From positions 1 to 32,657 of the forward strand of contig NZ_PQSS01000083.1 of NCBI RefSeq assembly GCF_002920535.1: DNA of 32,657 nucleotides, given 5' to 3'. Source of the stretch: Streptomyces sp. Ru71. GTDB lineage: Bacteria > Actinomycetota > Actinomycetes > Streptomycetales > Streptomycetaceae. Position numbers and translations under genes: made by a program. Below, one piece after another: positions 7,012-15,010 of this stretch. Numbering within the stretch: position 1 is the stretch's first letter; every line of letters begins with the position of its first letter. The notes beneath the pieces were generated by a model that ran no database searches, was not told the DNA's origin, and saw only the letters and a list, made by a program, of their open reading frames with translations.

Positions 7012-7484
7012 CGTGGGGTCAGGAAGCCCGCGTCACGGGCCTGGGCGATCAGCCGCAGGGACTTGCGGCGGCTGTGGCCGGTCGCGCACATCACCGCGAG
7101 GACCGGGTCGACGCCCTCCTCCTGGGCCGCGCGGTACTCCTGGGCGACCTGCCACCGCCCCTCGATGCCGCGCGGCCAGGCGGGCCGGGCCCGGCGCCCC
7201 GTGGTCCGCTCGCCCTCGGCGGGATCGTCCTCGCCGTCCTCGTCGACGTCCTCCGCGTCCATCCCGCACGCCTCGAACAACGGCCCCTCGATCCAGTCCG
7301 CGAGCACCGACAGATCGTCCAGGGACAGCGCGGGCTCGGCCCGGACGTCCTCGATGGACACGCACCCCTCGGCCACCACGGCGAGCGCCTCGACGCCGGC
7401 GCCGTCGGGGAACGCCAGCCGGACGTGGAACCACCTCGTCGCGCCGGCCTCCTCCTGCACCTCCCACGCGGGCGACACGGTCAC
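6987..7484 (-). CDS. Conserved actinobacterial hypothetical protein (DUF6214-like)
   Basis: The protein has about 165 residues. It has an N-terminal beta-rich part (PAWEVQEEAGATRWFHVRLA), an acidic linker (MDAEDVDEDGEDDPAEGE) and a C-terminal helical part with GHSRRKSLRLIAQARDAGFL, which looks like a small DNA-binding or HTH-like end. I recall this layout as DUF6214 from Streptomyces, but the name is tentative. The open frame reaches GTG 7538. Codons 7485-7538 use A/T third positions (CTT, GAA, GCA, TTT, AAT) unlike any neighbour, so I placed the start at GTG 7484, with GGAGG 11 nt upstream. Beyond its TAG stop the reading frame continues as 11-residue repeats encoded by the 33-bp array. Confidence 0.65.
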   Translation of the reverse strand: MTVSPAWEVQEEAGATRWFHVRLAFPDGAGVEALAVVAEGCVSIEDVRAEPALSLDDLSVLADWIEGPLFEACGMDAEDVDEDGEDDPAEGERTTGRRARPAWPRGIEGRWQVAQEYRAAQEEGVDPVLAVMCATGHSRRKSLRLIAQARDAGFLTPRHARRRTD

Positions 7485-7671
7485 CGCGCCGTCCGCCTCC
7501 GATCGATCGGAAAGATTAAGAAAGGATGCTTCAAGCACACACGCAACGTAACCTCATGATCACATTCCATACGAACGGACACGCATCCGTCCGCCCGGAC
7601 AGCACCCTGTCAGCGCAGCCCGCGCGGTGCGATGCTGGAGCCGGGAAGCCCTTCGACGAAGGAGTTCCGCC

Positions 7672-9018
7672 GTGCTCCGTGTCGCTGTCGTCGGTTCCGG
7701 CCCCAGCGGGGTCTACACCGCGCAGAGCCTGCTCCAGCAGGACCCCGAGGTGCTCGTCGACGTCCTGGACCGGCTGCCGTGCCCCTACGGCCTGGTCCGC
7801 TACGGCGTCGCGCCGGACCACGAGAAGATCAAGTCGCTGCAGAACAATCTGCGCACGGTCCTGGAGGAGCCCCGGGTCCGCTTCCTCGGCGGCGTCCGGG
7901 TCGGCGCCGGAGACGTGCCCGTGGCGCGGCTGCGGGAGCTGTACCACGCGGTGGTGTACTGCGTGGGCGCCGCCGCCGACCGGCACCTCGGCATTCCCGG
8001 CGAGGACCTGCCGGGCAGCTGGTCCGCGACGCAGTTCGTGGCCTGGTACAGCGCCCATCCGGACGCGGTGGCCGACGGGTATCTGAGCGGTGCGCGGTCG
8101 GCCGTGGTCATCGGTGTGGGGAACGTGGCGGTGGACGTCACCCGGATGCTGGCGCGCGGCCCGGCGGAGCTGAGCCCGACCGACATGCCGCAGGCGGCGC
8201 TGACCGTGCTGGCCGCCAGCCGGATCACCGAGATCCACATGGTGGGCCGGCGCGGCCCCTCGCAGGCCCGGTTCACCACCAAGGAGCTGCGCGAGCTGGG
8301 CGCGCTGCCGGACACCGACGTGCTGGTGGACCCGGCCGAGCTGGCCGCCGACCCCGAGTACGCCGATCCGTCGGCACTGCCCGCGCCGCAGCGCCGCAAC
8401 GTGGAGGTGCTGCGCGAGTGGGCGGAGCGGCGTGCGGTCACCGGCGCCCGGCGGCGGATCCGGGCACGGTTCTTCCTGCGGCCGGTGGAGCTCCTCGCCG
8501 ACGGCGGCCGGGTGGGCGCGGTGCGCTTCGAACGGACGGTGCCGGACGGGCGGGGCGGGGTGGTGGGCACCGGCCGGTTCGAGGAGATCGCGGCGCAGCT
8601 GGTGCTGCGGTCGGTGGGCTATCGCGGGGTGCCGCTGGAGGGGCTGCCGTTCGACGCGGAGCACGGCACGGTGCCGAACGCGGCCGGGCGCGTCCTGCGG
8701 GACGGGGTCGTCACGCCGGGCGAGTACGTGTCGGGCTGGATCAAGCGGGGGCCCACGGGCGTCATCGGGACCAACCGGCCGTGCGCGAAGGAGACGGCGA
8801 CCTCGCTGCTGGAGGACGCCCCCGCGCTGGCCCGCAGGGAACTGCCCGGCGATCCGCTGGCGGCACTGCGCGCGGCGGGCGTCGAGCCGGTCGAGTGGGC
8901 GGGCTGGCAGTCCATCGAACGCGCGGAGGCGGCGCTCGGCACGTCCCTCGGCCGCCACGTGGTCAAACTGCCGGACTGGGACTCCTTGCTGACGGCAGCG
9001 CGCGGCTCCGCCGGGTAG
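7672..9018 (+). CDS. fprA: Ferredoxin/adrenodoxin-type NADP+ reductase
   Basis: This 448-residue flavoenzyme belongs to the adrenodoxin reductase/FprA family, which passes electrons between NADPH and ferredoxins, for example to cytochromes P450. The FAD-binding G8-SGPSG motif is at the N terminus. The family-specific block LPCPYGLVRYGVAPDHEKIK follows. The NADP site G148-VGNVAVD is central, and the C-terminal GWIKRGPTGVIGTNRPCAKE block completes the match. GTG 7672 has AAGGAG 7 nt upstream. It is monocistronic. Its 3' end is followed by a Streptomyces intergenic repeat/hairpin shared with the convergent ArsR gene. No ferredoxin or P450 gene is nearby, so its partner is elsewhere. Confidence 0.92.
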   Translation: MLRVAVVGSGPSGVYTAQSLLQQDPEVLVDVLDRLPCPYGLVRYGVAPDHEKIKSLQNNLRTVLEEPRVRFLGGVRVGAGDVPVARLRELYHAVVYCVGAAADRHLGIPGEDLPGSWSATQFVAWYSAHPDAVADGYLSGARSAVVIGVGNVAVDVTRMLARGPAELSPTDMPQAALTVLAASRITEIHMVGRRGPSQARFTTKELRELGALPDTDVLVDPAELAADPEYADPSALPAPQRRNVEVLREWAERRAVTGARRRIRARFFLRPVELLADGGRVGAVRFERTVPDGRGGVVGTGRFEEIAAQLVLRSVGYRGVPLEGLPFDAEHGTVPNAAGRVLRDGVVTPGEYVSGWIKRGPTGVIGTNRPCAKETATSLLEDAPALARRELPGDPLAALRAAGVEPVEWAGWQSIERAEAALGTSLGRHVVKLPDWDSLLTAARGSAG

Positions 9019-9078
9019 GAGGCCCCTTCGCTTGGGCGGGGCTCGCATCAGCGCCGTTGAGCCTCGCTATTTTCGGCG

Positions 9079-9133
9079 TGTGCGGGTTCATCGTGGTTGC
9101 TCGCGCAGTTCCCCGCGCCCCTTTCGGGGCGCG
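9079..9133. repeat. Streptomyces-type GC-rich intergenic repeat
   Basis: The segment running from GTGTGCGGGTTCATCGTGG through TCGCGCAGTTCCCCGCGCCC into the hairpin at 9114-9133 is a sequence I recognise as recurring between genes in Streptomyces genomes. It commonly occurs at convergent 3' ends. Here it fills the gap between the convergent fprA and ArsR genes. Identification is from memory, not from a search. Confidence 0.6.
9114..9133. terminator. Bidirectional hairpin terminator between fprA and the ArsR gene
   Basis: CGCGCCCC (9114-9121) pairs perfectly with GGGGCGCG (9126-9133) around TTTC. It directly abuts the ArsR stop codon at 9134 and lies 96 nt after fprA, so it can serve both strands. 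Confidence 0.65.
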
Positions 9134-9484
9134 TCAGGCGAGGCGGGTTGCCTCGTGGGTCGCGGCGGTCAGGACGGCGTCCAGGAGGCCGGGGAAGAGG
9201 TCGTCCAGGTCGGCGCGGCGCAGGCCGTTCATCTTGGCCGTGCCCTGGTAGGTCTGCCGGATCACTCCGGCCTCGCGCAGCACCCGGAAGTGGTGCGTGG
9301 TGGTCGACTTCGTGACCGGCAGGTCGAAGTGCGAACAGGACAGCTCGCCGGTCTCGGCGGCGAGTTCGCGCACGATGCGCAGCCGCATGGGGTCGGACAG
9401 CGCGTGCAGAACGGGTTCCAGCCGGATCTCCTCCCGCGCCGGGTGCGGAAGCTCACGGCTGCTGACAGCGGCGGCGGGGGTCAC
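9134..9484 (-). CDS. ArsR family winged-helix repressor
   Basis: This 116-residue regulator carries an ArsR winged helix. VLHALSDPMRLRIVRELA is the first helix pair. VTKSTTTHHFRVLREAGVI is the recognition helix and start of the wing. GTAKMNGLRRADLDDLFPG closes the domain. I see no CxC metal site; the only cysteine, in GELSCSHFDL, suggests thiol or redox sensing rather than arsenic. The start at GTG 9484 is preferred over GTG 9496. GGAG lies 6 nt before 9484, and the likely -10 (TACAAT, 9519-9514) would place the transcript start past the GGAGG that could serve 9496. It is divergent from an Old Yellow Enzyme gene, with two matched palindromes between them. Confidence 0.85.
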   Translation of the reverse strand: MTPAAAVSSRELPHPAREEIRLEPVLHALSDPMRLRIVRELAAETGELSCSHFDLPVTKSTTTHHFRVLREAGVIRQTYQGTAKMNGLRRADLDDLFPGLLDAVLTAATHEATRLA

Positions 9485-9514
9485 GGCGGGCTCCACTTCG
9501 TCGGATGGCCTCCA

Positions 9515-9535
9515 TTGTACGAAGACCCTCGTAGT
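9515..9535. promoter_or_regulatory. ArsR operator candidate, site 1
   Basis: The core TACGA (9518-9522), six bases, then TCGTA (9529-9533) is a perfect dyad. It overlaps the TACAAT -10 of the ArsR gene (reverse strand, 9519-9514) and ends exactly where the TTGACA of the divergent gene begins (9536). It matches the reverse complement of site 2 at 16 of 21 positions. Confidence 0.72.
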
Positions 9536-9566
9536 TTGACATCCACCGTACTACGACGGGTATCGT
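9536..9566 (+). promoter_or_regulatory. Promoter of the Old Yellow Enzyme gene
   Basis: A perfect -35 TTGACA lies at 9536-9541. A -10-like GTATCG/TATCGT lies at about 9560-9566, 18-19 bp downstream. The -10 falls inside operator site 2, so a bound repressor would block RNA polymerase. Confidence 0.65.
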
Positions 9567-9570
9567 ACGA
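9550..9570. promoter_or_regulatory. ArsR operator candidate, site 2
   Basis: TACGA (9552-9556), six bases, then TCGTA (9563-9567) form a perfect dyad. The site is the mirror-oriented partner of site 1, with a centre-to-centre distance of 34 bp, about three helical turns, so two dimers could bind the same face. Confidence 0.72.
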
Positions 9571-9605
9571 GCCGACCACCGGTCCCGTGACGAATGGAGT
9601 CCGCC

Positions 9606-10685
9606 GTGAGCGCCCTCTTCGAGCCCTTCACACTGCGCGAAGTGACCATCCCCAACCGCGTGTGGATGCCGCCGATGTGCCAGTACTCGGCCGCGCCCGA
9701 GGGCCCGCAGGCGGGCGTGCCGCACGACTGGCACTTCGCGCACTACGCGGCCCGCGCGGCCGGCGGCACCGGTCTGATCATCGTCGAGGCCACCGCCGTC
9801 TCGCCCGAGGGCCGGATCTCGCCGTACGACCTCGGGCTGTGGAACGACACCCAGGTCGAGGCGTTCCGCCGCATCACCCGCTTCCTCGCCGGTCAGGGCA
9901 CCGTGCCGGCGATCCAGCTCGGACACGGCGGCCGCAAGGCGTCCACCGACCAGCCGTGGAAGGGCGGCGCCCCGGTCGGTCCGGACGCGCACGGCTGGCA
10001 GCCGCTGGCGCCCAGCGCCCTCGCCTTCGACGAGCGGCACCCGGTGCCCACCGAGCTGACGACCGACCAGATCGGGGCCGTCGTGGGCCAGTTCGCGGAC
10101 GCCGCCCGGCGGGCGCTGGCCGCCGGGTTCGAGATCGTCGAGATCCACGGCGCCCACGGCTACCTGATCAACGAGTTCCTCTCCCCGCACTCCAACCACC
10201 GCACCGACGCCTACGGCGGCTCCTACGAGAACCGCACCCGGTTCGCCCTGGAGGTCGTCGACGCCGTACGCGCGGTGTGGCCGGACGACAAGCCGCTGTT
10301 CTTCCGCATCTCGGCGACCGACTGGCTGGAGGACGGCGGCTGGACCGCCGACGACACGGTGCGCTTCGCGCGGGACCTGCGGGCACACGGCGTCGACCTG
10401 CTGGACGTCTCCACCGGCGGCAACGTCTCCGGCGCGCGCATCCCGACCGGCCCCGGCTACCAGGTGCCGTTCGCCGCGCGCGTCAAGGCCGAGACGTCGC
10501 TGCCGGTGGCCGCCGTGGGCCTGATCACCGAGCCCGAGCAGGCCGCGAAGATCCTCGCCAACGGTGAGGCGGACGCCGTGCTCCTCGGCCGCGAGCTGCT
10601 GCGCAACCCGTCGTGGGCGCGGCAGGCGGCCCGGCAACTCGGCGGCGAGGTGCACGTGCCGGACCAGTACCACCGGTCCGTGTGA
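9606..10685 (+). CDS. NADH:flavin oxidoreductase, Old Yellow Enzyme (YqjM-like)
   Basis: This 359-residue FMN enzyme is of the thermophilic-like OYE class. These enzymes use NAD(P)H to reduce activated C=C bonds of enals, enones or quinone-like electrophiles. The N terminus carries VWMPPMCQYSA, with C25 and Y27 at the positions of the YqjM regulatory cysteine and active-site tyrosine. Substrate-binding histidines are H181 and H184 in IHGAHGYLINEFLSPHSN, and DAYGGSYENRTRF follows. Phosphate binding of FMN is in the C-terminal VAAVGLITEPEQA and DAVLLGRELLRNP. GTG 9606 has GGAG 6 nt upstream. Divergence from an ArsR regulator with operators on this promoter suggests induction by electrophiles or quinones. 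Confidence 0.93.
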   Translation: MSALFEPFTLREVTIPNRVWMPPMCQYSAAPEGPQAGVPHDWHFAHYAARAAGGTGLIIVEATAVSPEGRISPYDLGLWNDTQVEAFRRITRFLAGQGTVPAIQLGHGGRKASTDQPWKGGAPVGPDAHGWQPLAPSALAFDERHPVPTELTTDQIGAVVGQFADAARRALAAGFEIVEIHGAHGYLINEFLSPHSNHRTDAYGGSYENRTRFALEVVDAVRAVWPDDKPLFFRISATDWLEDGGWTADDTVRFARDLRAHGVDLLDVSTGGNVSGARIPTGPGYQVPFAARVKAETSLPVAAVGLITEPEQAAKILANGEADAVLLGRELLRNPSWARQAARQLGGEVHVPDQYHRSV

Positions 10686-10703
10686 CCGCCGCGACCGCGA
10701 CGC

Positions 10704-13700
10704 TCACCGCGCCAGACTGAGCACGGTCCGCTCCAGCCGCGGCAGCACCCGCTGTCCCGCCAGCGCCAGCGCGATCGCCGCGGCCACCCCGGCCCACGCG
10801 ACCGGGCCGAGCGGTGTGCAGCCGAAGACCTGGCTGGCGCCCGGAGTCTGGACCAGCAGCACCAGGGCGGCGGCCGAGCCGAGTACGGTGGCCCGCACCA
10901 GCGGGCTGCCCCGCCGGTCGGCCATCGTCTGCACGAGCTGCGTGCCGACCAGCGCGCACAGCGCCATCGTCGTGGACCGGCGGGTCGTACCGGGCGTGAA
11001 CCGGCCGAACAGCCAGGCCGCCACCGCGCCCAGACACGTCGTCAGGGCACGGTGCCGGATCTGCTCGATCAGCGGCTCGCCCAGCATGGACGTGCCCAGC
11101 GGCCCGCTCGCCTCCTCACTCGGGTCCTTCTCCGGGGTGACCGCGACGGCCATCGCCGGGAACAGGTCGGTGAACAGGTTCACCAGCAGCATCTGGCGGG
11201 TCGACAGCGGCGCCCGGCCCCCCAGCACGGTGCCGACGATGCCGAAGCCGACCTCGCCCGCGTTGCCGCCGATCAGGATGGCGATGGCGTCGGCGACGCT
11301 GTGCCACAGGGCGCGGCCCTCGCCGACCGCCTCCACCAGGACCCCGAGGTCCTCGTCGGTGAGCACCAGGTCGGCGGCGTTGCGGGCGGCCGCCGAGCCG
11401 CGCGCGTTGATACCGACGCCGATGTCGGCGGCGCGGATCGCGGCGGCGTCGTTGGCGCCGTCGCCGACCATCCCGACCACCCGGCCCGCGTCCCGCAGCG
11501 CCTCCACGACCTGGAGCTTCTGCTCCGGCGCCACCCGGGCCACGACCCCGGCGTCGCGCAGCATCCGGGACCGCTCGGCCCGGTCGGCGGCGGCCAGGTC
11601 GTCGCCGGTGACCACGACGGTGTCCTCGGGCCAGCCCAGCTGGACGGCGATCGCCCGCGCGGTCTGCGGGTGGTCGCCGGTCAGCATCACCGGCCGTACG
11701 CCCGCCTCGCGCAACCCGTGCACGAGCGCGTTGGACGTCTCGCGCGCCACGTCGGCCAGCGCGACCAGACCGGTGAACTCCAGGTCGTTCAGGGCCTGTT
11801 CGAGCGCGTCGGCGGCCGACTCCTGCTCGTCCAGACGGCGTTCGGCGACCGCCAGCACGCGCAGCCCGTCCGCGGCCAGCGCGTGCGCGGCGTCGGAGGC
11901 CTCCTCGGCGCGGCTGCCGCAGGCCGGCAGGACGTTCTCCGGGGCGCCCTTGACCACCAGGACGCGCCCGCCGTCCGCGTCCCGCCCCACGGCGGCGGCG
12001 TACCCCCGTCCGGCCTCGAACGGGCGCCCTTCCTCCTGCGTCCACTCCGGATCGTCCCCGGCGGCCTCCAGTACGGCCTCGTCGGTGGCGTGCACCGGCC
12101 GGTCGGAGCCGCCGTTCAGCTGCGGGCAGGCGCGCGCCGCCTGGACCAGGGCGCGGCTGCCCGGGGCCTCGTCCCGTGCGCGGACCGTGCCGTCGGCGTC
12201 GGTGACCCGCACCAGGCGCAGCCGGTTCTCGGTGAGGGTGCCCGTCTTGTCGAAGCAGACGGTGTCCATCCGGCCCAGCGCCTCCAGCGTGCGCGGCGCC
12301 CGCACCAGCACCCCGCGCCGGCTGAGCCGGCGGGCCGCCGCGAGCTGCGCCACCGTCGCCACCAGCGGCAGTCCCTCGGGTACGGCGGCCACGGCGACGG
12401 CCACTCCCCCGCTGACCGCCTCGCGGATCGGTGTGCCGCGCAGCAGCGACAGGCCGGTCACCGCGGCGCCGCCGGCCAGTGTCAGCGGCAGGGCCTTGCT
12501 GGTGAGTTCCTGCAACCGGGCCTGGACGCCCGCGGCGGGCGGCCTGCGGGCGGCCAGGTGGACCGCGCGGGACGCCTCCGTGCGCTCACCGGTCTCCACG
12601 ACGACCGCGCGGGCGTTGCCGGCCACCACGGTCGTCCCCTCGAACACCATGCAGCGCCGCTCGGCCACCGCGGCGGCCGGGCAGGCGTCGGTGGTCTTGT
12701 CCACCGGCAGGGACTCACCGGTCAGCGCGGACTCGTCGACCTCCAGACCGTCCGCGATCAGCAGCCGGGCGTCGGCGGGTACGACGTCGTCCGCCTTGAG
12801 GTCGATGACATCGCCCGCGTGCAGCTTGGCCGCGTCCACGGTGTGCGGCTCGCGCCACTCGTCCGAGGCGAGCCGTGCCTTGCGCTTGTGCTCGGCGAGC
12901 AGCCCGGACAGCGCCCGTTCGGCGCGCAGCCGCTGGATGCCGCCGACCAGGGCGTTGAGGTCCAGCGCGCCGACCACCAGCAGCGCGTCCGCGGCCGAGC
13001 CGAGGACCGCCTCGGCGGCCGAGCCGACCGTGAGCACCGGGGTGAGCGGATCGTGCAGCTCGCCGCGCATCGCCTGGGCCAGCTGCACCGTCCAGCGCAC
13101 CGGCGCGAGCACCGGGATCTTCCCGGCCCGCCGGACGGTCCGGCGCACCTGGGCGGACGTCTGGTCCCGCAGGGACGGCCGGTCCTCGCGGCGGGCCGCC
13201 AGCCGCTCGCGTACCGCCTCGGGCTCCAGGGCGTGCCAGGCGACGCGCTCGCGGGGGCGCGGGGCGCGGACCACGGCCACGCCTAGCGCCGCCCGGGCGC
13301 CGCTGACCAGGGCGACGGCCGCGCTCACGTCCACCGGGGCGTGCCGCAGCCCGGGGATGAGGGCCCGCCTGCCGGGGCGGGCCTCGCCGACCGCCACGAG
13401 CAGCCCCGACAGGGCCGCGCCGGACCGGGCCAGCGTCTGCGACCTGCGGCCCACGTCCCGCGCCACGGGCACCGCCCGCAGCAACCGCCACACGTCGCGC
13501 AGGCCCCCGGAGGCGACGAGGTCCGCGCCCCATACGACGGCGGCGTCGCCGTCCGCCAGGGACACGGCCACGTCACCGGCGAGCAGTCCGGTCAGGACGT
13601 CGTCGTCCTCGGCCGACGCCGGGCGGGCGACGGTGAGCACCGGGCCGCGTCCGCGCAGGGTCTCCACCGCCTCCCCGAGCGGCCGGCCGGCCGGCACGAT

Positions 13701-15002
13701 GTGGTCGGCGAGCCCGGTGAAGTCCGCCAGGGCGGGGTCGTCCACCATCACCACGCGCAGTCCCGCGCCGCGCGCCGCGTCCAGCACGGCCTCGGCCCAC
13801 GGGTCGGGGCCCGCGCCCGGGTGGCGCAGCGCGCTCGGATGCAGCAGCACCGACTCGACCGTCTCCAGCTGCCGCAGCCGTTCGCTGTCCCGTACGAGGA
13901 CGCCGGTGCGGGCGAGGGCCATGCCCAGCACGGAGTGGAAGGCGGCGGGTCCGTAGCGGGCGGCCTTCGGTGAACCGGCGAGGACGGCCTCGGCGGCCTC
14001 GTTCACGTCGTGCTTGACCAGTAGCGCCGCCACGGCGCCCAGCAGGCTGCCGGTGCCGGCGTGGGCGGCGTACTCCTCGGCCGGGGTGGCGCGCAGCGCC
14101 GGGCGCGGACGGGCGCTCGGGTGCACGCCGGTGCGTTCGGGCGTGCACAGCCGGTCGTGGACGGCGTCGAACGCCGCCGAGCGTGCCACCGTCTCCGCCA
14201 GCTGGCAGCCGCGCAGGGCGCCGTCAAGCAGCAGCGCGGTCGGTGTCTGCCCGGCGCCGTGCGCGGCCGCGTTGGCGGCGGCCAGCAGCAGGTCCATCCG
14301 GGAGCGGCCGAACCGCCGGCGCAGCCAGCCGCGGACCCGGGGGTTCTCGCGCAGCAGGGTCACGCCCGCGGTCACCAGCCGCGGTGAGGGGGGAAGGCGC
14401 AGCGTGTACGCGGTCAGCGCGGCCACCGTACCGGCCGCGTCGGTCAGCAGGGCCGTCGTCGCGGTGCGTACCCCGGCCCGGTCGCCCGGGTGCGGGAACT
14501 CCTCGATGTCCTCGTCCGCGACGTCCGCCGTGTCCAGGCCGTGGCGTTCGGCCAGTTCGGTGGCGTGCTCCAGGACCCGGTCGGACAGGGCGTCCTCGGT
14601 GGCGGTCACCACCAGCCGGGCCAGCCCGCCGTCCCAGTACGCGAAGGCGACGTCGGGCCGTTCGGCCAGGATCCGCGCCACCCGTCGCGCCGCCTGGTCG
14701 AACCCGCCCGCCCGCCGTAGGTGTTCCTCGGCGGCCGGCCGCAGCGCGACGTGCGCCCGCCGGCCGGAGCGCCAGTGGACGCCCGCGCCCGGCAGCGCGC
14801 CGCGGGCGACGCGACCGACTCTGACCGCGGCGTCCGCGCCGCGTGCTCCCGCCCGTGCCGCCCCGGCGACCGTGCCGGCGGCCAGGCCCACGGCCCCGGC
14901 GGCCAGATCGGCCACGGGCGCGACGCCGCGCGCCAGCAGGCCGGGTCCGGCCGGCAGGACGGCGGCGGCCGCCGCGGGGAGCTTCAGCAAACCCAGGCCC
15001 AT
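10704..15002 (-). CDS. Giant cation-translocating P-type ATPase with a vestigial second P-domain
   Basis: This 1432-residue membrane ATPase is about twice the usual length and resembles mycobacterial CtpH/CtpI. The C-terminal half has a full catalytic set: TGES at 761-764, PEGLPL in M4 at 875-880, phosphorylated D918 in DKTGTLTE, and GDGAND at 1180-1185, followed by M5-M6 and further C-terminal helices. PEGL points to the P2 branch rather than CPx heavy-metal pumps. The transported ion is unknown. Residues of about 375-490 look like a decayed copy of the catalytic P-domain (see findings). An HMA-like segment without CxxC (RRVARILAERPDVAFAYWDG) lies near the N terminus. I prefer ATG 15002 (GAGG 6 nt upstream) to GTG 15014, which overlaps the previous gene's stop as GTGA. 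It forms an operon with the gene at 15011-15667. Confidence 0.9.
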   Translation of the reverse strand: MGLGLLKLPAAAAAVLPAGPGLLARGVAPVADLAAGAVGLAAGTVAGAARAGARGADAAVRVGRVARGALPGAGVHWRSGRRAHVALRPAAEEHLRRAGGFDQAARRVARILAERPDVAFAYWDGGLARLVVTATEDALSDRVLEHATELAERHGLDTADVADEDIEEFPHPGDRAGVRTATTALLTDAAGTVAALTAYTLRLPPSPRLVTAGVTLLRENPRVRGWLRRRFGRSRMDLLLAAANAAAHGAGQTPTALLLDGALRGCQLAETVARSAAFDAVHDRLCTPERTGVHPSARPRPALRATPAEEYAAHAGTGSLLGAVAALLVKHDVNEAAEAVLAGSPKAARYGPAAFHSVLGMALARTGVLVRDSERLRQLETVESVLLHPSALRHPGAGPDPWAEAVLDAARGAGLRVVMVDDPALADFTGLADHIVPAGRPLGEAVETLRGRGPVLTVARPASAEDDDVLTGLLAGDVAVSLADGDAAVVWGADLVASGGLRDVWRLLRAVPVARDVGRRSQTLARSGAALSGLLVAVGEARPGRRALIPGLRHAPVDVSAAVALVSGARAALGVAVVRAPRPRERVAWHALEPEAVRERLAARREDRPSLRDQTSAQVRRTVRRAGKIPVLAPVRWTVQLAQAMRGELHDPLTPVLTVGSAAEAVLGSAADALLVVGALDLNALVGGIQRLRAERALSGLLAEHKRKARLASDEWREPHTVDAAKLHAGDVIDLKADDVVPADARLLIADGLEVDESALTGESLPVDKTTDACPAAAVAERRCMVFEGTTVVAGNARAVVVETGERTEASRAVHLAARRPPAAGVQARLQELTSKALPLTLAGGAAVTGLSLLRGTPIREAVSGGVAVAVAAVPEGLPLVATVAQLAAARRLSRRGVLVRAPRTLEALGRMDTVCFDKTGTLTENRLRLVRVTDADGTVRARDEAPGSRALVQAARACPQLNGGSDRPVHATDEAVLEAAGDDPEWTQEEGRPFEAGRGYAAAVGRDADGGRVLVVKGAPENVLPACGSRAEEASDAAHALAADGLRVLAVAERRLDEQESAADALEQALNDLEFTGLVALADVARETSNALVHGLREAGVRPVMLTGDHPQTARAIAVQLGWPEDTVVVTGDDLAAADRAERSRMLRDAGVVARVAPEQKLQVVEALRDAGRVVGMVGDGANDAAAIRAADIGVGINARGSAAARNAADLVLTDEDLGVLVEAVGEGRALWHSVADAIAILIGGNAGEVGFGIVGTVLGGRAPLSTRQMLLVNLFTDLFPAMAVAVTPEKDPSEEASGPLGTSMLGEPLIEQIRHRALTTCLGAVAAWLFGRFTPGTTRRSTTMALCALVGTQLVQTMADRRGSPLVRATVLGSAAALVLLVQTPGASQVFGCTPLGPVAWAGVAAAIALALAGQRVLPRLERTVLSLAR

Positions 15003-15010
15003 GAAGTCCC

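Noticed and set aside
7485..7538. N-terminal extension of the DUF6214-like protein from GTG 7538
   Set aside because: The codons use A/T third positions unlike the rest of the gene, and a GGAGG lies before the later GTG at 7484.
6885..7559. Plus-strand protein carrying the 33-bp repeats as 11-residue units (GERLVRSAAGR-like)
   Set aside because: The frame has no good ribosome-binding site and becomes the antisense of the DUF6214-like gene after the array. The reverse-strand reading has better support.
10564..13956. Open frame of about 1130 codons on the plus strand opposite the P-type ATPase
   Set aside because: Its composition is Ser/Arg/Thr-rich with no domain, while the reverse strand carries all P-type ATPase motifs. 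It is a codon-bias shadow.
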